Shown here: piece after piece, positions 1 to 7,521 of the stretch
How the letters are laid out: the number at the start of each line of letters is the position of its first letter
Numbering within the stretch: position 1 is the stretch's first letter
Assembly (NCBI GenBank): GCA_014885115.2
Contig: WKLE02004129.1
Span: forward strand, 974-13,494
Origin: Asterionellopsis glacialis
Lineage: Eukaryota; Bacillariophyta; Plagiogrammaphyceae; Rhaphoneidales; Asterionellopsidaceae
Length of the DNA: 12,521 nt
Direction: 5' to 3'
Program-made: the position numbers and the translations under genes
The notes under the pieces: model-generated
Told to the model about the DNA's origin: nothing
Databases searched by the model: none
The model's input: only the letters and a program-made list of their open reading frames with translations

Positions 1-585
1 TTGTGCATTGATTACTGTGTTACAAAATAATGAGAGAAAATGGTAAGCGGGATCCATTGAAGGTCGAATTGAAGAACCAACGAAAACTGGCAAAAAAGAG
101 TCTCCTCTAGCAACTCACCTTGCAGCTTGCCTGGTGTTGCACTTCTTGCAAACAACCTCCCGAATATCAAATCTGTTCAAGTTTTGATGTCCCGATGGAC
201 TGAGTTCATCGTGACAAACACGGCAACCAAACACTCGGTTGCAGCAGGGAGCCACGATATTACAATTACGTTCGTAGTGCACACAACTTGAGGGCTCCGC
301 TTGTTCCGGTAGAACTGGTGCTTGCGGAGGAGCAACCTCTGTCCGTCCTCCACTCATTAGAGATTGTACTCTTGTACGTTTTTCTTCCTCGGAAAGAGTT
401 TGATCTCTCATAATAGCTTGAATGGCTCTTCGCCGAGCGATTACTGCATCCTCTTCCGTGGGGTCTGTCGTGGACGACTGAGACGGAGGAGCTTCTCCCA
501 TCATCATTGCACTGTCGGAGTTCTCATTTTCATCGAGCTCTTCGTCAGAGTCGACCTGCATGTCAATATCATCTTCCATACTCAT
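1..585 (-). CDS. RCHY1: CHY zinc-finger protein, RCHY1/Pirh2-like (5' part, runs off the window)
   Basis: Partial gene. Exon 1 is 585..119 and exon 2 starts at 14 and leaves the window at base 1. The N-terminus is acidic and disordered, followed by a charged helix (about residues 47-80, core AIQAIMRDQTLSEEEK). Next comes a CHY zinc finger from residue 101: C101-x-H103, C108, C114-C115, C121-x2-C124-H125, H133 and C146-x2-C149, with the signature APCC...CRVCHDE. Splicing adds S-N-Q-C-T, so the next zinc cysteine falls in the expected place. In the RCHY1 family this domain is followed by a CTCHY finger and a RING that gives E3 ubiquitin-ligase activity; those parts would lie outside, so ligase function is inferred. 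The open frame continues upstream of 585 but has only a TTG at 672. I chose the ATG at 585 (A at -3); the ATG at 579 is an alternative. No targeting signal is seen, so a nucleocytoplasmic location is likely. Confidence 0.85.
15..118 (-). other. Intron 1 of the CHY zinc-finger gene
   Basis: This 104-bp intron has donor AG|GTGAGT at 118 and acceptor ACACAG| ending at 15. Without splicing, the frame stops at TGA (117-115) in the middle of the zinc finger. Splicing restores the CxxC...Q...C spacing of the CHY domain. Confidence 0.85.
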
Positions 586-678
586 CTTGCTTTGAGGGAA
601 TAAGTATACGGTAGTCTTCCACTCGTCTCGTTTGTGAGAATGAAATAATAACAGGTGTGTCAAAGGCTGCAACGCTAC

Positions 679-695
679 TTTTTTTTTTTTTTTTT
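679..695. repeat. Homopolymer T17 run
   Basis: Seventeen consecutive T on the plus strand (A17 on the coding strand of the CHY gene), about 95 bp upstream of its ATG. It could be a promoter/leader poly(dA:dT) tract or simple slippage. Confidence 0.9.
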
Positions 696-764
696 AATGT
701 CACCGATCACGAAAAAAAGGAAGCAGGAACACCTGGGAATCCCTGGGAAAATGTGTGTAGAACT

Positions 765-781
765 ACAGGTATTATACCTGT
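765..781. repeat. Inverted repeat ACAGGTA-TTA-TACCTGT
   Basis: Perfect 7-bp arms around a 3-base centre. The same TACCTGT/ACAGGTA word recurs at several other intergenic places in the window, for example 12324-12336 and 12385-12392. Confidence 0.8.
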
Positions 782-1096
782 TGGGGATTACTCGGAAGTT
801 CAGGTAAATTTGCGTGTAGAGACTGTATGAAGACATATTTATTTTCCCGCACCTTGCATGTTCTGGATTTTTTCTGATTTGCTCCCGCAGCATGTACAGG
901 CACTGTACATATTATGCATGCATGCATGGATGTAGGTGCTACCGGTACATTGTATTGGTACTGGGGAATTTTAGTCATTCAACATTTCTCCCCGGTCTGT
1001 CTGATATTAAAAGGGCCTTAAGTAACATGGAAGAAACTTCAATCGCGAAAGCTTCTTTCAAGGGCTTAAAAGAACTGAGTCCGATAATCCGGGTAC

Positions 1097-1167
1097 GGGC
1101 AATACAAACCGGGGATCCGTACACCACGATATCCGTGGTAGGGCAATACAAACCGGGGATCCGTACA
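1097..1167. repeat. Pair of identical 27-bp direct repeats flanking a palindrome
   Basis: Bases 1097-1123 and 1141-1167 are identical over 27 bp (GGGCAATACAAACCG... to ...GTACA), with a 44-bp period. Similarity extends weakly to the left of both copies (CGATAATCCGGGTA versus CGATATCCGTGGTA). The spacer contains the inverted repeat ACCACG-ATATC-CGTGGT at 1123-1139. No coding or RNA family is recognised. Confidence 0.85.
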
Positions 1168-1747
1168 TTTCAACGATGGAGGAATTGAACAGATGACAGA
1201 ACTTTTTTTGGATTCATTTTCACGAACACACTCTTACAGCGGTAAGAAAATTCTTAGAGATGGTCAGGCGAACGTTTAGGAGTGATATTTTTTTATGTTG
1301 AATTGTTCGTGATGAATACCAGGTACATAAAATATTTTTAAATATATTATTATATAGGAGTACGAGAAATAGTCCATTAATCATATTATTGGCCATTCCT
1401 ACCATCATCTAGTATATTAGTCTAGGGACTTTACTTATCATGTACAATAATGGACAAAAACAGCATCAGAGCAAAACAGCTGTGAAGGATTTATCCCTCT
1501 TGATGTGTGTAATAAAACAAATGAGTACAGTATGGCATACCTGGTACAGCTACTATGACATTTGACATCTGGCTGGTACCTGTAAGATCGAGGAAACATA
1601 CAGTAATTCTTTCCGCGAGGAACACGTATTTTCAAATTGTATCAGACGCCAAAATATATATTTTACAATGCACTCTTTCTACACTGTACACATCATGTTA
1701 AATAAATGTATAGGAAGGCCAATCAGGAGAATATGAGGATATAAACA

Positions 1748-1910
1748 CCTTGAATAGACAAGGAGGAAACTTTGTAATATAAATAATCAAGACTAATTAG
1801 TTAGTAGACACGTCATCTGTGAATTGGACCACATGCCGAGGGAAACAATTTTAATATTCTGCATCTCCAGGAATACTCCCTTGCCAAGTCTTCCAGGAAG
1901 ATGCAGAGTG
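1748..1910. repeat. Diverged repeat, copy A
   Basis: Bases 1748-1779 match 2279-2310 at 28 of 32 positions by eye, and 1878-1894 is identical over 17 bp to 2383-2399. The spacing differs slightly (offsets 531 and 505), so copies have small indels. This copy seems to cover only the left part of the unit seen at 2279-2455. Read on the minus strand, the shared block encodes EDLAR in the same frame as copy B, but a stop follows shortly. Confidence 0.6.
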
Positions 1911-2039
1911 CAGTAACCCAGGTTTTCAAGTGGTTATTATGAAAAGAGTGAGAACTAAAATAATATTAAAACTAAGACTAAGAACCAAAAGTGATAGATT
2001 CATTCGTAACGTGAATCCAAGATCTTTGAGGAATAAAGC

Positions 2040-2257
2040 TTAATTGGTGCGACTAAAACTTTCCGGACTATTTGGGATATGGAAGGAGCCAGGATACTGG
2101 GTGGTGCCTTCACAGAGGGCTTGATACAAAAAATGAGGGCAATTCCATCCGGGAAAGGCGCATCAAATAATGTTCCCTCTCTAGTCGTACTAGTTGTATT
2201 ACTTGTGGTGCCCACACATGCTAAATAAATAAATAAATTTGTAGAAAGGCGCACCAA
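2040..2257. repeat. Diverged repeat, copy C (right-hand part only), possible coding relic
   Basis: Bases 2114-2153 match 2414-2453 at 36 of 40 positions, exactly 300 bp away. On the minus strand both read as a similar peptide: PDGIALIFCIKPS here and PDGIALLFCTKAS in the other copy. The minus-strand frame stays open for 85 codons in this copy. I do not recognise the protein. The matching frame may be a remnant of a duplicated gene or element, or chance retention in young repeats. Confidence 0.45.
2223..2239. repeat. AAAT simple repeat
   Basis: Four tandem AAAT units; low-complexity tract inside the repeat-rich spacer. Confidence 0.85.
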
Positions 2258-2278
2258 AAGAAGAGGAAGATTAAAAGA

Positions 2279-2455
2279 CCTTGGACAGACGAGAAGGAAA
2301 CTTTGTAATAAATAAGATTACAGGAGAAACTTTGTGCGGGTTATGGAGTATACGCAGGAACAATATTTATGCTATATCTACACCCTTGCCAAGTCTTCCG
2401 GAACAAGTGCTGTAGAGGCCTTGGTACAAAAAAGGAGGGCAATGCCATCCGGGGA
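2279..2455. repeat. Diverged repeat, copy B (contains both left and right parts)
   Basis: Joins, within about 180 bp, the left module shared with copy A (2279-2310 and 2383-2399) and the right module shared with copy C (2414-2453). No terminal inverted repeats or target-site duplication were spotted by eye. On the minus strand the right module reads PDGIALLFCTKAS followed by LVPEDLARV and a stop. Confidence 0.55.
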
Positions 2456-3242
2456 AGAAAAATGTTTATTATAACATGCATTGGATTTCAGTATTGTTGC
2501 CCAGTGATATTGGCCGTGGGGCCTGTATTGCAATGATATCCTTAGGTAGACCTGACAAAAAAAACACACACAAACGAACTGAATGTACAGATTTCCTTTG
2601 TGATATATTCAGGGATGATATTGGTAACGTGTTTTAGGTTGGTCAATCAATAGTTAGATCTATTAAATTTCGTCTCTCGAAAAAATAAATGCAGGGGGTT
2701 GTTCCTGCCAGCATTACCATTGTTATACGTAGGTGACTCTCCTTCGGTTCCTTGGTTTCACTACAGTATTGATGATATTTTCGGTCTTGGGAAATGGCAT
2801 TTTGAGTCACTCTTTCCTATACTGTATTAAATATTGCCCCCTTGGATCTAGTCGTATTGCAGCTATACAGGTAGGTCCTTTCTAGGACTAGTCCTGGAAT
2901 AACTAGGGTGTAACGAAAGTACAGATAGACTTGGCAAAAAAACGTCGATGGCAAATATTCATGACAGCACTACTTCGCTCGCCCCAAAAATATTAAAGCA
3001 GTGACAGTAATAAGAAACCATCTCCCTGCCAATGGCAGCATAAACACGGGGTATGAAATGAAAGTTCAACAAAGTATTATAAACAAGAACCGTGCGTGTC
3101 TATCTAGGCAGAATAAAAAGAGTGTCTCTAGTTAGTAGAGCTAATTATTATAGGAACAAAGAGATTTCCAACATAATTTACTGAATGTTGTACCCTACTA
3201 AAATTGTCCTGTCCAAAAACATTCATCACAGAAAGCAAATGA

Positions 3243-6036
3243 CTATGATTCCTGTGTTTCTCCTCCCTTGTTGTCATCATCTTTCGTTCCTTCACCGTTG
3301 CCAATGTTTTGTTGAGGTGTGTGACGACCACTGCCTCCTCCGCCGCCGTGATTTCGACTGTTGTCGTATCCACCACGACCGTTACCACCACGTCCCTTTT
3401 TGTTACGGAAGCCACCTCGTCCTCCTCCACCACGACCTTGGTAACCACCGCGTCCACCGCCTCGGCCTCCTCCACCACCGCGTCCCTGGTGTCCACTAGA
3501 ATCACCACCATTTCCTCCTCCATCTTCCATGGGGTGACCACCACCCATATATTGACCAGGATACATTCCACCACCTTGATTAGGATTGTTGTAGTACGGT
3601 GCATTTCCTCGTACCATTTGTCCAGGCATACCACTGCCCTGTTGAGGTACTCCATACATGTATGGGTTTCCACCACGCATAACTTGCGGTTGACCTGCCA
3701 TCTGGGGAGCATATCCATGCATGTAGGGTTGACCTGCCATCTGGGGAGCATATCCATGCATGTAGGGTTGACCTGGGCGAGCTCCGGGAGGAGGTACACT
3801 ATATGCGACAGGCATAGGTTGTCCTGGTTGTTGTTGTGGCTGTTGTGGAGGAGGTCCTTGTCCTGGTTGCTGTTGTTGTAGGGCTTGCGGTTGTTGTGGA
3901 GCTGCCTTTGCTTGTTCTTCCCCTCCTTCTTGCGGTGAGGGTGTACCAGTTCTTGATCCACGTTGTTGATCCTGTCCTGGTGGTTGTTGGGATGGAATTG
4001 GAGCTGGTGCATGTTGTGGTTGATGAGGTGGCATGGCAGGTCCATGTTGATCCATACCAGGATAAGGATGTCCTGGATAACGCATCATACCAGCAAATTG
4101 AGCATTCATCATGGGCATCATACCTATAGAGTATGTCGAAATCAATTATAGAACAAAGACCAAGAAGATTTAGATTGGACAAAGTGCAAAAGAAAAAATA
4201 ACAAGGATTCATTGCGCTTCTCCGTTTGACAAAAATAAACTAACCTGGTTGACCCATATGCGCTGGAACTTCCATATAATGGGGTTGTCCAGCATGTATT
4301 GGTTGGGCTCCTCCCATGGGCATTCCGGTATTGGGATCAACACTAGTGTCTGTGGGAACAGGGGTAGTTAATGGTGACGGAGCTGAAACGGGTGCAGAAG
4401 TAACGCTACTTCCACCACCAAAGCTTGGTGTGAATGTTTTAGCGGATGGATTAAAAGTAAATGATTTAGCGTTGGCATTGAGTTTCGAAGATGCTTTCTT
4501 GGGTTCCTCGTCTTTTTTCGTTTCTTTCTCTTCGTCTCCTGCTGGTTTGGCAGAATCCTCTTTTTCGGCTTCTTTCGATTCAAGTTCTTGGGATTTATCA
4601 TTGTCTTTAGCAGTTTCATCCTTTGCCTCTTCCTTTTCTTCGGGTTGCGTTTCTTTTTTGTCTTTTTCTTTGGATGAAGTTTCAGCAGCTGCCTTTTCTG
4701 TCTTTGCAGGTTCTGTAGCAGTGGTAGTATCTTGCTTAGCATCTGCTGAAGAAGATTCAGGTTCCGCGTCACCGGTAGATGTGGATGTATCCACTGTTGT
4801 TTCGTCTTTCTTAGATGGAGATGCAGCTGTCTTGCTGTTCTTGTTTCCAAATCCAGGTGGTATAACCTTTGCCGCAGCTGCAGCATAATTCATAACAGGT
4901 GGTTTGGCAGCAGCCTTTGATGGAGTTGGTTTAGATGTGGCAGATTTTGATTCTTCGCTGGCTTTGGTGTCTTGTTTTTTAGATGACATCGTAATTTTTG
5001 TTTTTTTCTTATCCAATACACCTGAGTATAAATCTTCTTCATCAAAATCACCTTCCAATTTATGACCACGTTCTTCGGCAATGTGAATGTTACTGGAGGA
5101 AGTACCTTCAATTTCTTTGGCTAACCGTTCGGCTTCGCGAAGCTTATCCTGATCGATTTCTCCCTTTTTCAATTCGGTCGTGTAAAAAGTTTCATCGTAT
5201 GTGGCAGTTACACCAAACAAATCTTCATTGGTTTTAAATTGATCCCATTTACCAATGTTACCAGTCAATCCACCCGATGCAGCAGCACTAGATGCAGCAT
5301 TGCCACCTGAAGGACCACCCGCATTGCCGAAACGTCCACTGCCATTGTTGTTGCCCGATTTTGGTTCAAGTGCACCCATGAGTGCACCGGCACGTGAATT
5401 TGTTTTAGGACCGGTGGAACCACCTTCTGCAGCAGTCGTCCATGCACTGCCTGCTGCAACTAAATCTTTCGATCGTCCCTTGTCTGTTCTAGAGATTTCC
5501 GTATCCGTCATGAAGGAATCATTCGATTTCTTATCATTGGTACCGTTCGTCGACGAATTCGTTTGTTCCACAAGTTTCATACTTTTAATGTGTACATGAG
5601 AAACCTTTTCCATGGGGATAATCAAAGTAGCACCATTCTTGATGGAATTTCCATTATCATCACTACCTTCAGTCGGTGGTGTAATTACTTTACTTGCCTT
5701 GATGACATATTTATTACGAACTGTATCCGATTGGTTTGGAAAGGGTGTAAAGGTATGTAAAACACCTTCCATGACACATCCATTGGTTTGCGTAATTACA
5801 ACAGTATGACCCACCATGGTCAAGGCCAATTGAACAAATCGATCGCGTAATTTATCCTCTAAAGTGACAGTGCCTGAGTTACTATTATTGTTGTTTGGCT
5901 GTTGCTGTTTTTGAAATCCCATTCCCGGTGGAGCACTCATACCGGGGGGGGCACCGCCGGATGGGTGTTTCAACGGACGAGACCATGCATTTGCAGCAGT
6001 ACCACCACCCTTGCTGTTATTACTGGAGGATGGCAT
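3243..6036 (-). CDS. ATXN2: Ataxin-2-like RNA-binding protein (Lsm, LsmAD, PAM2, RGG tail)
   Basis: Complete gene, exons 6036..4245 and 4123..3243, 890 aa. Order of parts: Gly/Pro/Asn-rich start; Lsm (SM-ATX) domain about 57-155 (core LTMVGHTVVITQTNGCVMEG); low-complexity linker; LsmAD domain about 264-340 with FKTNEDLFGVTATYDETFYT; Lys/Glu-rich segment about 440-517; PAM2 motif at 517-537; then a Pro/Gln-rich tail, an exact 13-aa tandem repeat at 716-741 and an RGG/Gly-rich region about 812-850. Lsm + LsmAD + PAM2 in this order defines the ataxin-2/Pbp1/CID family. These cytoplasmic proteins bind poly(A)-binding protein and RNA and act in translation, mRNA stability and stress granules. The RGG tail suggests extra RNA binding or condensation. 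The ATG at 6036 has A at -3 (ACAACA before it). Family assignment is firm; cellular role is inferred from relatives. Confidence 0.93.
3688..3775. repeat. Exact 39-bp tandem duplication in ataxin-2 exon 2
   Basis: 3688-3726 and 3727-3765 are identical base for base, and the first 10 bases of a third unit follow (3766-3775). Translated on the minus strand, each unit gives QPYMHGYAPQMAG. The frame is kept (39 = 13 codons), and the lack of any silent difference suggests a recent or homogenised duplication. Confidence 0.95.
4124..4244 (-). other. Intron of the ataxin-2-like gene
   Basis: This 121-bp intron has donor CCAG|GTTAGT at 4244 and acceptor CTATAG| ending at 4124. It splits a glycine codon (G|GT) and joins ...AHMGQPG to MMPMMNAQFAG. 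Unspliced reading hits TAG at 4242-4240. Both sides carry the same Met/Pro/Gly/Gln-rich composition, supporting the join. Confidence 0.88.
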
Positions 6037-6647
6037 TGTTGTTGTTTCTTCAAGTTTTAATTTCTTCTAATAATGTATCTCGAAAATGATTCTAATCGTA
6101 ATTTATTGTAGGCCAACGAAATTCTATAATATAATTTTGTCCAAAGTGAGAAAATAATGTGGCACTTCTGGTTGATCGGAGGGCAGTCCAAGAATAATGT
6201 TCTTACGGAATAACGGGATAGTAAGATACCTTCCTACAATGGCATGTGGCGCCTTTATAGAATACTTGTATGGAAAGCAAGATCGAGAGAGGACTTGTCC
6301 TCAATGTCTCTTCAAAGAAAGAGAGTGAGTGAGATAAACCACACACACGGGTTGTGTGTCTCCTTGCGAGCCCCAAAAGTCTGCACTCGGGATAGCAATG
6401 CCCGATTGGGGGGGGTGCGACGACGGTCGGTAGTACTCAAATATACGTAAAATGCTGTACAACGATTTTTTAGTAAGTTACACTGACCAACACAAACACC
6501 GTTCCGTGTTTGGTCGGCGCGACTGTTGCTGTTTATCATAAAAACAACAATATTATTATTTCATAGTAATATGTCGTTTCCCCGCACGTTGGAGGCACGC
6601 CGCGAACCTTCTGCTTCCTGCACTTGCATGCCATTGGTCAAATATTA

Positions 6648-6659
6648 TTGGCGCGCCAA
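6648..6659. promoter_or_regulatory. Perfect palindrome TTGGCGCGCCAA, E2F/DP-like site
   Basis: A 12-bp perfect palindrome whose halves (TTGGCGC) resemble the E2F consensus TTTSSCGC, in otherwise AT-rich DNA. It lies about 610 bp upstream of the ataxin-2-like ATG and 860 bp upstream of the synthetase ATG. Binding is an inference from motif similarity. Confidence 0.4.
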
Positions 6660-7015
6660 AAAATTAAGGCTTTTTCCTATGATACATAATTAACGTATTG
6701 ATCTATTTACTTAAAACGTAGTATAACGGACAATGCTTTGGCGTTGATAAAACGGAGCCAGCTTCCTTTTTTTAAAAAAGAATCTTTTGCGATCCAAACG
6801 ATTTCACTTAAGGTATAATGACGTGTAGAGTTCGTTCGAGGAACCCAAAAAATTACATAAATATACTGACTGTACTACGCCAGTATACATATTTATATAT
6901 ATCGTGACGGATGGTACAAACGAAACAGAAGTGCTCGCTCGTTTCCTGGACAGAAAGTCAGAACGAAATAGATAAAAAAATCGAAAACCCGGAACGCAAG
7001 AGATGGAGAACTCTT

Positions 7016-7050
7016 TCATGATGTCATCATGACGTTACAAAAGTACGTCA
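7016..7050. promoter_or_regulatory. bZIP/CRE-type cluster: 17-nt palindrome plus inverted TGACGT pair
   Basis: TCATGATG-T-CATCATGA (7016-7032) is a palindrome with a single central base. It overlaps TGACGT at 7030-7035, and the reverse core ACGTCA follows at 7045-7050, giving an inverted pair with a 9-base spacer. A third TGACGT is at 6819-6824. TGACGT is the core bound by bZIP factors and matches the CO2/cAMP-responsive elements described in a diatom carbonic anhydrase promoter. The cluster sits about 470-500 bp upstream of the synthetase ATG. Confidence 0.45.
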
Positions 7051-7521
7051 GATGATCACGCACTAATTTTGGTGTTACGTCTTGGTTGGTGATGTTCCTG
7101 CTTTTCATGTTGCTTGTTGCTTTGGCGTGCCTTCCACTTGTTCACCGACTTGAAGCCGAGATACCATTCCGATTGACCGTACCGTACATACCTGTACATT
7201 TTTTACTGTACCGTACGCGAACCTACCCCTCTCGGGAGCAAGAAACAGAAAAAATAGAGGAGAAAACAAGGTGTAATGTAGACGACCCAAAAAAATTGCC
7301 AGAAAGTTTTTGGGCGACAAAAAAGAGAGATACGTACAGCATCGAATCCTTTCTCGTTCTTACACTACACATTCTCTTCTCTTTCTCATTCCTCGTGGAA
7401 AGGAAAAAGTTCAAAAGAGAAAAAAGTGATTCGTTTTCTAACATTGTTGGAACATTATTCAGAATAGTATAGTGAACAGCTTACTACTGTACCACATATT
7501 GAACAGGATATAGATAACAAA

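Larger units (their letters stand above)
586..3242. other. Long intergenic region with repeats, no convincing gene
   Basis: About 2.65 kb, AT-rich, between the start of the CHY gene and the end of the ataxin-2 gene; both are on the minus strand, so the right end should hold the ataxin-2 3' UTR and the left end the CHY promoter. Open frames here are short (under 100 codons), lack recognisable domains and run across repeats. Contents: a 17-T run at 679-695, a small inverted repeat at 765-781, an ATGC simple repeat near 914-928, a 27-bp direct repeat at 1097-1167, diverged repeats at 1748-2455, an AAAT run at 2223-2239 and a 12-bp palindrome at 2884-2895. Confidence 0.6.
6037..7521. promoter_or_regulatory. 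Divergent promoter region between ataxin-2-like and acyl synthetase genes
   Basis: 1.49 kb between two divergent start codons, so it should hold both promoters and 5' UTRs. Seen here: a 7-bp hairpin ACACACA/TGTGTGT at 6341-6359, an inverted CCAAT box (ATTGG) near 6632-6637, a 12-bp GGCGCGCC-centred palindrome at 6648-6659, TGACGT cores at 6819-6824, 7030-7035 and (reverse) 7045-7050, and two GTACCGTAC words at 7179-7187 and 7208-7216. Open frames in this stretch lack domains. Transcription starts are not determinable from sequence. Confidence 0.6.

Noticed and set aside
672..895. A17 run as the tail of a retroposed (SINE or processed pseudogene) insertion
   Set aside because: No recognisable parent sequence, promoter boxes or target-site duplication next to it; a plain homopolymer explains it.
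892..1188. 98-codon plus-strand open frame
   Set aside because: It crosses the ATGC simple repeat and both 27-bp direct repeats, has no domain and no supporting splice structure.
2884..2895. Perfect palindrome AGGACTAGTCCT
   Set aside because: Single short palindrome with no partner sites and no nearby start of a gene; a 12-bp palindrome is not rare enough in 12.5 kb to call functional.
3309..3881. Long open frames opposite and in other frames of the ataxin-2 exons (also 3128-4045, 4316-4888, 4368-4886)
   Set aside because: They are shadows of Gly/Gln/Lys/Glu-rich coding sequence; the products are low-complexity Ser/Thr/Val or Lys/Leu strings without domains.
6341..6359. Hairpin ACACACA-CGGGT-TGTGTGT as a structured RNA element
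   Set aside because: It is made of AC/GT dinucleotide repeats, which form such arms easily, and there is no sign of a larger conserved fold.
7092..7472. Open frame of 127 codons upstream of the acyl synthetase, starting with a hydrophobic stretch (FLLFMLLVALACL)
   Set aside because: Its longest form begins at a TTG; the ATG at 7092 follows. No domain is recognisable, the frame runs through GTAC repeats and A-rich leader sequence, and it is in a different frame from the synthetase. Chance or untranslated leader is likelier than a gene.
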